DNA of 64,000 nucleotides from Synaphobranchus kaupii (lineage: Eukaryota; Chordata; Actinopteri; Anguilliformes; Synaphobranchidae), in assembly GCA_029718625.1 (NCBI GenBank), contig CM056377.1:110284407-110348406 (forward strand). Direction: 5' to 3'. The notes beneath the pieces are model-generated. The model was given only the letters and a program-made list of their open reading frames with translations. It searched no databases and was not told the DNA's origin. Positions within the stretch are counted from its first letter, which is position 1; each line of letters opens with the position of its first letter. The position numbers were made by a program, and so were the translations under genes. Positions 24,310 through 33,876 of the stretch are shown one piece after another.

Positions 24310-25274
24310 TCAGATTCTTCCCATCAGTCCTGTTCTCTTTAGAAATGTGCTCAAATACTTCCTGCCTTGTCCACTTCCACCACACTCCAGAATGTATTTT
24401 AAACCTGCTCCTGTTAGTCCTGCTCTTTCCATTCCATCCATCATGTCCTTTCTTTCGGTGACATATTTCCGGCAGTTAAGAAGAACGTGCTCTACTGTTT
24501 CTGGTAACTGACACTGTTCACAAAGCCCATTTGGATGTTTCCCTATAATGTTGAGAGTCCCGTTCAAGTTACTATGTCCTATTCTAAGTCTGGTCATCAC
24601 TACCTCCTCTTTTCTATTTCCTCCTCTGTTTCTCTCCCTACCCACTCTTTTTTGTATTGCATGTAGGTGTCGTCCTCTTATCTCCTGATCCCAGTACTGC
24701 TGCCACTCTTTATTGATTTCCTTCCATGCTATACTCTTTCCTTCTGCTTTAGAAAGTTCAATTGCAGTGTCTATGTTTTCTTTTCTAACAGCTTGTTTGG
24801 CTAATTTGTCCACTTTCTCATTACCCTTAATACCCATGTGTGCAGGAACCCAAATTAATGTGACCACAGTGCCTTGTTTTACCACTCGTGAATGAATTTC
24901 CATTATTTCAAATAATAGGTCTTGGCGATTACTGGATGTACCTAGCTTTAGACTGTACAGAGCTGCTGCGGAATCACTACAAATGAGGGCTCTGTTAGGT
25001 TTGGCTTGTTCAATCCACTCTAAAGCCATCCATATGGCATACAACTCAACTGTGTATACACTTAAAAAGTTTGACGTCCGTTTGCATACTTCTGTCCTAC
25101 TATTAGGAACTGCAACAGCAGAACCAGTGTTGTCTGTTATTGGATCTTTTGATCCGTCCGTAAACACCTGTACATACTCTGTGTATTTACTTTCTGTATA
25201 CCAATAAAACTCATTAACTAAATCTGCATTTTCCCTCCTTGCCTTAATGTGCAGCAACTCTAGATCTACGATTA
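24310..25274 (-). pseudogene. LINE copy 2 ORF2, RNase H and C-terminal part
   Basis: About 315 residues with all four RNase H motifs intact: VFTDGSKD, VYTVELYA, CSDSAAALYSL and NEKVDKLAK. The CEQCQLPETVEHVLLNC cluster follows. The frame is open, but the domain is cut from its RT by the SINE just upstream, so it cannot be made as part of a full ORF2. Confidence 0.9.
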
Positions 25275-25497
25275 ATTACATTATATTACATTATAGGCAT
25301 TTAGCAGACGCTCTTATCCAGAGCGACTTACACAACTTCTTATTACATTTATCCATTTATACAGCTGGATATATACTGAAGCAATTCAGGTTAAGTACCT
25401 TGCTCAAGGGTACAACGGCAGTGTTCTACCTGGGAATCGAACCTGCAACCTTTCGGTTACAAGTCCAGTTCCTTAACCATTATACTACACTGCCGCT
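25275..25497 (-). mobile_element. tRNA-derived SINE with L2-like 3' tail
   Basis: Read on the minus strand it starts with a tRNA-like head carrying an A-box-like tagtataatgg and a B box ggttcgattcc (complement at 25433-25443). It ends with the widespread fish tail gataagagcgtctgctaaat and an attacatt-type end. This fits SINEs that use an L2-type LINE for retroposition. It splits ORF2 of LINE copy 2. Only a short possible duplication (ttaat) flanks it. Confidence 0.85.
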
Positions 25498-26720
25498 GTT
25501 AATGGTTCAAGTATCCACACAGGGAGTCTAGGCCTATACACTGTCAGACAGAACCTCATTCCATACACTCCCAGATCTCTTGCTGCTCCATCCCCTGTCC
25601 AGCCAAAACTTGTTTTAACTGTTCCCTGTCTTTCCCAGCAGGCCTGTAGCACTCTTTTGGTTGGATGATTATCTCCGTGCCCTCTCAAATTCATCCAATA
25701 ATTTACAGTGAGCTGTTTCCTGCGTAAACCCAGTGGCATTTATCCTGCTTCTACTTGAAGGGCACACACAGGTGATGTTCTCACTGCTCCTATGCATAAT
25801 CTAAGGGCCCGGGCCTGGATCACATCTAACCCTCCAAGCACAGTTTTTGCTGCAGATCCATACACCACACTCCCATAGTCCAGCCTTGATCTAATTAGTG
25901 CTACATAAATATACTTCAAGGATGCTACATCCGCTCCCCAGTCCAACCCCACAAGGCATCTCATCACATTTAAAACCTTTTTGCATTTATCCACAATACA
26001 TTTAATGTGTTCCCTCCGTGTTAATCTAGAGTCAAAATATACTCCTAAGAATCTAAATGACTCAACTATCTCTAAATTATTCCCATATAGTTGCAAGTTT
26101 AAATTTCCTCTAACTCTCTTTCTTGTGAAGAACATTGCCTTAGTCTTTTCAACTGAGAACTTAAAACCCCATTTCTTCCCCCACATCTCAACTTGATTTA
26201 TTCCCTCTTGCACCTTTTTAACTATATGACTCAAATTTCTCCCTCTTTTCCACAGAGCCCCATCGTCTGCAAATAATGACCTTCCCATGTCCACTGATAC
26301 ATTTCCAAAGATGTCGTTTATCATAATTAAAAATAATACAGGACTTATCACACTCCCCTGTGGTGTTCCATTTTCAACCTCATATTTATTGGACATTTCA
26401 GATCCTATCTTTACTTGTATTGTTCTTTTGTTCAAAAAGTCCATTATCCAGTTAAAAACTTTACCCCCAATTCCTATTGCATTTAGCTTTATCAGAAGCC
26501 CCTCCTTCCAAAGCATATCATACGCTTTTTCTACATCGAAGAACACTGACGCTACTGTCTCTTTATTTATTTGTGCCTTCCTTACTTCATCTTCTAGACG
26601 CAGCACTGGATCTAAAGTACCCCTTCCTTTCCTAAATCCACTTTGACATCCTACAATTACATCCTGTTTCTCTAAAAAGTACACCAGTCTTTCATTTACC
26701 ATTCTCTCCATCAGTTTACA
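25498..26720 (-). pseudogene. LINE copy 2 ORF2, reverse transcriptase part
   Basis: The RT core shows GFRKGRGT, FFDVEKAYD, GTPQGSVISPVLF and FADD (in SLFADDGALW). A single in-frame TAA at 25740-25742 stands where copy 1 has GAA (Glu). Beyond it the frame continues with PLGLRRKQL, matching copy 1. The upstream end is cut by the Tc1 insertion within the conserved block after YRPIAL. Confidence 0.92.
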
Positions 26721-28255
26721 TACACTACTCACAAAAAGTTAGGGATATTTGGCTTTCGGGTGAAATTTATGGAAAATGTAAGTTCACGCTACAGTGATAT
26801 TATATGTATCATGAAAGTAGGGCATTTAAGTAGAAGCATGCAATGGTGATTTCCTCATCTCAAACAATTTATTGAAACAAAAGCCAACAACAGTGGTGGG
26901 TATACCACAACAAAAATGTCAATGTCTCAATAACTTGTCATGTGCCCTTGAGCATCAATTACAGCTTGACAACGACGTCTCATGCTGTTCACAAGTCGAC
27001 TTATTGTCTGCTGAGGCATGGCATCCCACTCTTCTTGAAGGGCGGCCCTCAGGTCATTGAGGTTCTGGGGTACAGAGTTACGAGCCTCTACACGGTGAGT
27101 CAGCTGATCCCATAGGTTTTCTATGGGATTCAGGTCTGGAGAAAGTGCAGGCCACTCCATTTGAGGTACCCCAGTCTCCAGCAGCCTTTCCCTAATGATG
27201 CGACCTCGATGAGCTGGAGCATTGTTGTCCATGAAGATGAAATTAGGCCTGTGTTGTTCATGCAGGGGCACAATGACTGGATTAATGATGTTATTCAGGT
27301 AGTATGGGCTTGTCACTGTACCATTCACAAAGTGTAGGGCAGTTCTGTATTGACTAGACACACCTGCCCACACTGTAACACCGCCACCACCAAAGGGTCG
27401 TCTGGTGACAACAGTGGCTGATGCATAGCGCTCTCCTTGACGTCTCCAACATCGTTGGCGGCCATCATTTCTGCTCAACGTGAATCGACTTTCATCAGAG
27501 AACAGCACTGAGGCCCACTGGTCCCTCGTCCAGCGTAAATGCTCCCTGGCCCATGCAAGACGATGACGCCTGTGCCTGGTGGTGTGGTCAGGTACCCTTG
27601 CAGGTCGTCTAGCACGCAGACCACGCTGATGTAAACGGTTTCGAATGGTCTGACGTGACACTTGGGTGCCTCTCACCTCCCTTAAATGTGCCTGGAGTTG
27701 AGTGGCATTCATCATCCGGTTCCGCAGGGCACTGTTCACAATGAAGCGGTCATCAGTGTGGGATGTGGCCAAAGGACGTCCACTTCTATGCCTTTCTGTG
27801 ACTCTTCCAGTCTCTCTGTATCTCTGTTGCAACCTGCTGATGACACTCTGTGACACTCTAAGCTCAGTGGCCACTTCCCTCTGAGAACATCCTGTTTGAA
27901 GCCTCGCAATGGCGAGGTACTGTTGATCAATTGTTAGGTGTCGTCTTGGTCTCATGATGTCAAAATGTGAACAGCATGATGAAGAGGACTGTTTAAATAC
28001 CAATTCTAATTGAACCAGGAAATTTATTGGTCGATTCATGGATCAAACACCTGTTGTGAATTTTGCCGTTCAGCTCCTTGTTAGAGAACAGCAAGTTGTG
28101 CAAAAAGTACTGAAACATTGAATAGTTGGACATGTGCATTCAAAAGTTTAGAGAAGGTCAAATTAATTTCACCTGTAAAGGTTATAGTGCATTTTAGGTT
28201 CATCCTGAAATTTCACCCGAAAGCCGAATATCCCTAACTTTTTGTGAGTAGTGTA
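26721..28255 (-). mobile_element. Tc1-like DNA transposon, copy 2, inserted in the LINE
   Basis: The element (26723-28253, 1531 bp) has TA duplications at 26721-26722 and 28254-28255. It is the same length as copy 1 at 8938-10468, with the same TIRs and only a few substitutions, so both moved recently. Excising it joins the two halves of the LINE RT (YRPIALTSHL to VCKLMERM) exactly as in LINE copy 1. Confidence 0.97.
26927..28039 (-). CDS. Tc1-type transposase with second catalytic Asp changed to Asn
   Basis: A 370-residue open frame (342 aa from the likely Met29) matches the transposase at 9142-10254 except for a few residues. The decisive one is residue 272: FMDDNAPAH in copy 1 becomes FMDNNAPAH here (codon 27224-27226), replacing the second Asp of the DD34E triad. 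On the plus strand the change is cg to tg, a CpG-type transition. D182 and E307 remain. A Tc1 transposase without this Asp is expected to bind DNA but not cut it. Confidence 0.93.
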   Translation of the reverse strand: MNRPINFLVQLELVFKQSSSSCCSHFDIMRPRRHLTIDQQYLAIARLQTGCSQREVATELRVSQSVISRLQQRYRETGRVTERHRSGRPLATSHTDDRFIVNSALRNRMMNATQLQAHLREVRGTQVSRQTIRNRLHQRGLRARRPARVPDHTTRHRRHRLAWAREHLRWTRDQWASVLFSDESRFTLSRNDGRQRCWRRQGERYASATVVTRRPFGGGGVTVWAGVSSQYRTALHFVNGTVTSPYYLNNIINPVIVPLHEQHRPNFIFMDNNAPAHRGRIIRERLLETGVPQMEWPALSPDLNPIENLWDQLTHRVEARNSVPQNLNDLRAALQEEWDAMPQQTISRLVNSMRRRCQAVIDAQGHMTSY

Positions 28256-29111
28256 AGTGCGATGTTAATGCAATTGGTCTATAGCTTGTTGGTTTGCTTG
28301 CATCTTTACCTGGCTTCCTTATGGGTACAATGACCGCCTCCTTCCAACTCACAGGTATTCTACCTTCCTCCCACACTTTGTTAAACAGTAATAATAATTT
28401 GTTCAGACCTTCTTCACTTAAGTGTTTTATCATCACATAGCATATTTCATCTTTCCCTGGTGCAGTCATACCAGCTTTAGCCAATGCCCTTTTTAACTCT
28501 CCCACAGTAAATGGCACACTCTGCTCATCAAAATTATGGGTTATTTTCAATAATTTAAATGCCTTATTTCGGTTTCTCACAGCCTCTTTACAGTTATCAT
28601 CCCACCATGGTACTGCCTTCCTCTTTATTTTGCCTTTACTCTTAGGGATGGATCTCAGTGCAGCTGTTCTAATACCTTTTCTTATTTCCTTATCCAGAGC
28701 TTCTATGGTCATGTTATCATTGATCTGATTCAGATACTCATCACACTCTTCCTTAAACTTCTCCCATTTAGCTTTCCCAAACACCCATTTCCCCCCCCTG
28801 TCCACTTTAGTCATAGAAGCATTCATGCTTATTGTACATAATACTGGATAATGGTCACTACCTATAGTGCCTTCTTGATACACTTTCCATTCACATATGG
28901 GAGCAATATTATTTGAAACCATTGTAAGATCCAGTGTTGACTCCTTTCCTGTGTTAACATCTATTCTTGTTTTACTTCCATCATTTAAGCAGACTAAATT
29001 CCTCTCATGTAAAAAATCTTCTATTACTTGGCCATTAACATCAGTTTTCTCACTCCCCCACAATGTGTTATGCGCATTAAAATCCCCACACCACACAATG
29101 CTTGCTCTATG
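28256..29111 (-). pseudogene. LINE copy 2 ORF2, endonuclease 3' half to RT start
   Basis: Encodes the endonuclease motifs VWCGDFNAHNTLWG and GSDHYPVLC and then KRKAVPWWDDNC. It jumps to FTVGELKRALAKAGMTAPGKD, skipping about 110 residues present in copy 1. It ends at YRPIALTSHL next to the Tc1. The other end is cut by the L2 LINE at about 29112. Confidence 0.9.
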
Positions 29112-30947
29112 TAAGGTTGCTGATGTAAGGGCGAGCATCACCCCCTCCCCCTCCCCCCTTCCCCTCTGCCCAGTCACCCAGTCATCGTTGAGCAGCTTTT
29201 CACCTGTCTCACTGAATGATCTTATAGACTTAGTGAGCTCTATGAAGTCCTCCTCGAGTCCCCTAGATATTATACCTACTCCTATGCTTAAGGAAGTTTT
29301 TAGCTCTGTTGGCCCCAGTTTAGTTACCATTATAAACAAGTCCCTAGTCTCTGGCTCTGTCCCATCCTACTTTAAGGAGGCGGTCGTGCAGCCGCTCCTT
29401 AAAAAGCCCAACTTGGACCCCTCCCTACCAAAAAATTACAGACCCATCTCAAAGTTGCCCTTTGTCTCGAAGGTGTTAGAGAAAGCTGTCGCTAACCAGC
29501 TCACCACCTACCTGACAAACCATAACATCTCAGACAGATTCCAATCTGGTTTTCGCAAAAAACATTCCACTGAAACTGCCCTCCTCAGAGTCTCAAATGA
29601 CATCATGATGTCCTCTGACTCCGGCGAATGTTCTGTCCTGGTGCTGTTAGATCTCAGCGCAGCCTTCGACACGGTTGATCACGGCATCCTGTTAGATAGG
29701 CTCAGGGAGTGGGTGGGCATCTCTGGGAGCGCTCTAAATTGGTTTGCCTCCTATCTTAAGGAGAGAAGCTTCTCTGTGGCTGTTGGTCCCTTTAAATCTG
29801 ACCCCACACCCCTTTCATGTGGCGTGCCACAGGGATCCGTGCTAGCGCCAATCCTTTTCGCCCTATACATGCTCCCCCTAGGCCCCCTCATCAGTAATTT
29901 CAAGGGTATCTCTTATCACTGCTATGCGGATGATATCCAATTGTATTTCTCCTTCAAACCTGACAAAATGGAGAAACTCAAAATTTTACAGGAGTGTCTG
30001 TCCGCCATTGAGAGTTGGATGGGGAGTAATTTCCTCCAACTCAATGCGGCAAAAACTGAAGTGCTGATTGTAGCTGCTGACAACATTGCCGCTAGAGTAG
30101 CCACCCACATGGGGCCCCTTAAGGGAAACGTACACCCTTTCCTAAGAAACCTGGGGGTTATTTTCGATCAGTCTATGCATTTGGACAAGCATGTCAAATC
30201 CCTTACCCGTACCTGTTTTTTTCACCTCAGAAATATTGCAAAACTCCGGTCCATTGTATCGCATGCTGAATTGGAAATGTCTGTACATGCATTTATTTCT
30301 TCCAGACTCGATTACTGTAACTCCCTGTTTACTTGCCTCAACAAATCATCTGTGGACCAACTTCAGTTGGTCCAAAACGCTGCTGCTAGGCTGCTCACCA
30401 GGTCTAAGAAATCATGCCACATCACTCCCATCCTTGCCTCTCTGCACTGGCTCCCAGTGCAACTCAGGATCCATTTCAAGGTCCTGGTGTTCACCTACAG
30501 AGCCCTCCTTGGTCAAGCCCCCATCTACATCACAGATCTCATCCACCCATACTCATCCAGCCGGTCACTGAGGTCGTCCGACCAGGGGCTCCTGGTGGTG
30601 CCCAGGACCAGACTAAAAACCAAAGGGGACCGAGCCTTCGGGGCGGCGGCCCCAAGGCTCTGGAATGCCCTCTCCCTGGACCTGAGAGCTGCACCCTCGG
30701 AGAGTACTTTCAAAAGTCAGCTAAAGACCCATTTGTTTAGGCAGGCATTTGGCCATCCCTACCCAACCACTGTTTTTATGTATTTAATGTCTGTTTCTTG
30801 TGATTTTTCCTGTCTTTTATGGATGATTTTAAATTATTATTATTATTTCTTATTTTTTATTGATGTTCTGATTTTATTATTGTTGTAAAGCACTCTGTGC
30901 ACTCGTGCTGAGAAGGGTGCTATATAAATAAAATTTTACTTACTTAC
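29112..30947 (+). mobile_element. 5'-truncated L2 LINE, plus strand
   Basis: The insert carries the C-terminal half of an L2-clade ORF2 and a 3' end with gctatataaataaaat followed by a tacttactt-type tail. It lies inside, and antisense to, the endonuclease region of LINE copy 2. Edges are placed where the host LINE frame stops and resumes; no clear target-site duplication was found. Confidence 0.88.
29118..30888 (+). CDS. L2 reverse transcriptase fragment, open frame
   Basis: About 590 residues of L2/CR1-group ORF2 without stops. Motifs in order are [58 protein letters not shown] and YADDIQLY. The usual tail QLVQNAAARLL, HWLPVQLRI and RAFGAAAPRLWNAL follows. The RT triad is intact, but the endonuclease and ORF1 are missing through 5' truncation, so the copy is dead on arrival. 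The open frame suggests a recent insertion. The frame also extends upstream into host-LINE antisense sequence, which is not part of the protein. Confidence 0.9.
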
Positions 30948-31318
30948 TTTACTACTTTGCCCTTCTATTTCTTCAAGCTTATTTAATTCTAATCTCTTGC
31001 AAGGGTTATAATAATTCACCACCACTACTTCCTTCCGTTCTACCCAAACTTCCACCACCACATACTCCAATTCTTTTCCAATACCCAATACTCTATAAGG
31101 CATCCCTTGTTTAATAAATGTGACACAGCCCCCTCCACCCCCATCTTTCCTATCTCGCCTAATTGCCACATATCCAAACAAAACAAAATCTAACTGAGGT
31201 TTCACCATGATTCCTGAACACATAAAATGTTCGGTTTCTCCCTTCTACTATCTACAAATTGCTTTAAATCCTGCCCATTAGCTATCAAACTCCTTGCATT
31301 CCACTGGAATATTAACAT
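30948..31318 (-). pseudogene. LINE copy 2 ORF2, N-terminal endonuclease part (frameshifted)
   Basis: ORF2 starts at ATG 31318-31316 with MLIFQWNARSLIANGQ, eight bases after the ORF1 stop. It reads to ILCVQESW, where a one-base frameshift near 31205 gives TGA. The next frame continues KPQLDFVLFGY and NYYNPCKRLE to the L2 insertion, matching copy 1. Confidence 0.88.
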
Positions 31319-31326
31319 TGTTATTA

Positions 31327-32499
31327 TCAACCAACACATGGCTCTTGACTTGCCAGAACACTGAGACTGTCTCTCACTTCCTCCCATTTCAAACCTATCA
31401 TATCAAGATGATGCACTGCTGCTTTGACAATTATTTGAATCCTTTCAGTTTTAGACTTAACCTCAGCTGTTGCATTTATCACTCCTGCTATAAAGGTCAC
31501 CAACCCCTTCTTCTCTTCCCACCTCTTCTTTTTGTCCTCCTCTATATTCACTGTCATTTGCATTCTATTTTGTCCATACTCCTTAGCCTGCTTTTCCTGA
31601 CCCGCCCTCCTAACTGCTTCTGCATAAGATACTTTTTCCTTCACTCTGATCTGTTGCACCTCCACCTGTCTTCTCATCACTTCACATCCCCAATAAGCAA
31701 CACTGTGATTCCCTCCACAATTGCAGCACTTTGGTTTTACTCCCTCTCCACACTTCCCATACTCATGATCCCCCCCACATCTAGCGCATCTTCTCTTCCC
31801 CTTAAACACATTAGCCACATGCCCAAACCCCTGACATTTAAAACATCTCAATGGCTTTGGTATAAACTCCCTAACTCTGTATCTCATGAATCCAAAGTAT
31901 ATCTCCTTTGGGAGAACCATTTTTGCAAACTCTATCAAAATGGTCTCAGTTTCTTTTTTCTCAGTTCCCCTTGTCATTCTTTTAGCACTTTGGACTAAAC
32001 TATTCCTCACCCGCAAGTTATCCTCCAGTTCCTTCATTGTAACTTTAAGAGGTATTCCCGAAATTACGCCCTTGCACCCGCCTCTCCTTTGCTCCCCCAC
32101 TCTTATTACTTTGGATACTTTAACTTTTCCAACACTACTCATATTCTTTGCCTTCTCCATCTGTACTTCATTGGTGCACCCTATTAGCAAGTTTCCGTCT
32201 CCCAAAACTCTCGCATATTTCACTTCTCCGACTTGTCCTCTAATAATTTTTGTTAGCTTCAGCGGATCAACTTTCTTTACTCCCCCCTCTCCCTCAAATC
32301 TCACCACTACATTCAGCAATTCTACCTTCGGATCCTCTCCCCCTTCACTGTCCGTTCCACTTGAGCTAGCTCCGTCCTTTTTCTTTCTCTTATTTCCCTT
32401 CATGCTTTTACTCCCTTTCACCACCTCTCCCACCCGACTCCACTCATCTCCACTAGACTCCATGATATTGCTGTCTTCCTCCCGCTCCCTCCCTGCCAT
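31327..32499 (-). CDS. LINE copy 2 ORF1, gag-like, first zinc knuckle damaged
   Basis: A complete 390-aa frame homologous to the 427-aa ORF1 of copy 1. It has an acidic/lysine-rich N-terminus, a conserved middle (RYRVREFIPKPLRC) and three knuckles. The first knuckle reads CFKCQGFGHVANVF: its last Cys is Phe (codon at 31804-31806), so that zinc site should not form. The other two (CARCGGDHEYGKC and CCNCGGNHSVAYWGC) are intact. The start at 32499 is the first Met in frame, after a ~230-bp leader reaching the target-site duplication. Confidence 0.9.
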   Translation of the reverse strand: MAGREREEDSNIMESSGDEWSRVGEVVKGSKSMKGNKRKKKDGASSSGTDSEGGEDPKVELLNVVVRFEGEGGVKKVDPLKLTKIIRGQVGEVKYARVLGDGNLLIGCTNEVQMEKAKNMSSVGKVKVSKVIRVGEQRRGGCKGVISGIPLKVTMKELEDNLRVRNSLVQSAKRMTRGTEKKETETILIEFAKMVLPKEIYFGFMRYRVREFIPKPLRCFKCQGFGHVANVFKGKRRCARCGGDHEYGKCGEGVKPKCCNCGGNHSVAYWGCEVMRRQVEVQQIRVKEKVSYAEAVRRAGQEKQAKEYGQNRMQMTVNIEEDKKKRWEEKKGLVTFIAGVINATAEVKSKTERIQIIVKAAVHHLDMIGLKWEEVRDSLSVLASQEPCVG

Positions 32500-32740
32500 T
32501 TTGTCTGAGTTTGTAAGGAACAGTGCCAGAATATCGTTCCGGACCTATACAGGCCGTCAATCGATATTCCCACAAAATGTTCCCCCCAATACTCAATCCT
32601 ACTGTTACCAGGTCCTGATATCCGTAAAAACCTACGTCAATGTAATTTAATTAATCAGCAAGTTTAATTCCAACCAGTCCAAGCACAACCGTGGTGTCGC
32701 CAGCTAGTTTGGTCCCGAAGACTGCTCTTAGCAAGGTGGT

Positions 32741-33231
32741 GATGCATTGCATCTAGCTTGGCTACCGAGCTCAGCTGGTATGCTATCTAGCTAATCAAAT
32801 TAGCTGATGTTAGCTGAATATAAATTGAAGATAACTGAATGAACGTTAATTATGTGACGAATACCACACATTCAATGCGAATAAATGACACAGTAAAATC
32901 GAGGATGAAAATTAAATGTTATATTATAAAACATTAGCAACTTAAGGAAGTTTACCGCAAGTTTATTTTGCAAAATGGTGGGTTTGGTCAGGTCATGGGC
33001 TTTATGTAGTTCTATGGGCTTTATAGTTCTGTGGCTTCTCCACTCCGAACTGTCAATCATACTGTGCCCGGGCCATATCCGGTTGACCCTGCTCCAAGCC
33101 AAGGTCACTTCGGCTCCACGGAGCAGGCGCAGTTTGTACAAACGGCCGGTGAAAAAGACTTCCGCGCTTCAATTCAGTTTTTACGAGGCCGTGGAAAGGC
33201 AATGGGTGACGTCACAGTGGCTTTGTCCATA
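32741..33231. other. intergenic DNA upstream of the serpin gene
   Basis: Unique-looking sequence with gctagctaa words. A perfect cAMP-response-element core, tgacgtca, lies at 33207-33214. The open frames here look incidental. Confidence 0.5.
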
Positions 33232-33444
33232 TTTTTATACAGTCTATTGGATGCACCCATAGACATTGAGACAGGGATTTTCTCCATAGGAATCCAAAAG
33301 GTGAAAACTTGTTCTTTTTTTCATGTCAAGTCAGGAAATCTCAGAATTGCGGATATTGAAGACGAACCAATAGAACCACAGAAAATTTAAATGACAAAGG
33401 TTTACACAGATTGTCTTTAGGAGTGTGCATAGACTGTATAAAAA
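33232..33444. repeat. short element with 16-bp inverted ends near the serpin promoter
   Basis: tttttatacagtctat at 33232-33247 is the exact inverse of atagactgtataaaaa at 33429-33444. The phrase with tgacgtcac upstream resembles a common fish interspersed repeat. The right end contains the TATA-like sequence described separately. Confidence 0.55.
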
Positions 33445-33445
33445 G
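33437..33445 (+). promoter_or_regulatory. candidate TATA box of the serpin gene
   Basis: tataaaaag lies 272 bp upstream of the serpin start codon in the right orientation. Clade B serpin genes usually have a non-coding first exon; a possible donor (aaaggtatat, about 33557) and acceptor (tgcttgcag, about 33692) would fit a short 5' exon. The box lies in the inverted end of a repeat, so it could be chance. Transcript data would decide. Confidence 0.4.
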
Positions 33446-33708
33446 GGAGCGTGCAGCGATGGTTCATTCTTAAAATGTTACCCCGACACAGGAGTTTATA
33501 GGAGGAATTACCTAATCGTAGTCTGTCTGAACTTTGTCTCGAAAGCCCGTTGTAAAGGTATATCAGCCATAAAAACTGTGTAAGGTGTGCGTGTGAAGCT
33601 GTAGTTTTCCTGCACTTTACATACCGTTCTACTGCAGAAAAACCATATGTCTTTCCTATTTCATGATGTATTTCATTGGGAAATGCTTGCAGTTCCAGGA
33701 AACCAACA

Positions 33709-33876
33709 ATGGCGCCACTGATTGCTGCAAATACCAAGTTCTCCCTGGACCTGTTTAAGAAGATAAGTGAGAGTAAGAAAACGGACAGCGTTTTCTACTC
33801 GCCCCTCAGCATCTCCTCTGCTCTGGCCATGGTGTACATGGGAGCCCGGGGGAACACAGCTACACAGATGTCCGAG
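33709..33876 (+). CDS. serpinb1-like: serpin coding exon 1
   Basis: Encodes the start Met, helix A and [20 protein letters not shown], ending MSE before gtgagt. The ATG in aacaATGG is preferred over the upstream Met at 33676 because it begins exactly where clade B serpins begin. Length 168 bp, ending in phase 0. Confidence 0.92.

Larger units (their letters stand above)
24201..32740 (-). mobile_element. I-superfamily LINE, copy 2, with nested insertions
   Basis: The element occupies 24214-32727 on the minus strand between 13-bp duplications ttagcaaggtggt (24201-24213 and 32728-32740). Its 3' tail is ttcttcttcttctttgg on the plus strand. It belongs to the same family as copy 1 but is clearly diverged. 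Three later elements lie inside: a SINE (25275-25497), a Tc1 (26723-28253) and an L2 LINE (about 29112-30947). Compared with copy 1, about 110 residues are missing between endonuclease and RT. Confidence 0.92.

Noticed and set aside
28897..29117. N-terminal extension of the plus-strand L2 open frame
   Set aside because: This part is antisense to the endonuclease of the minus-strand LINE. The L2 homology begins only at about 29118.
33031..33390. 119-aa frame upstream of the serpin as an upstream gene or N-terminal extension
   Set aside because: It runs through a dispersed repeat (tgacgtca and the inverted tttttatacagtctat) and has no protein-like pattern.
33676..33708. Upstream in-frame Met of the serpin (MGNACSSRKPT)
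   Set aside because: Clade B serpins start directly at helix A. A plausible splice acceptor lies between the two Mets, and the Met at 33709 has the better context (aacaATGG).
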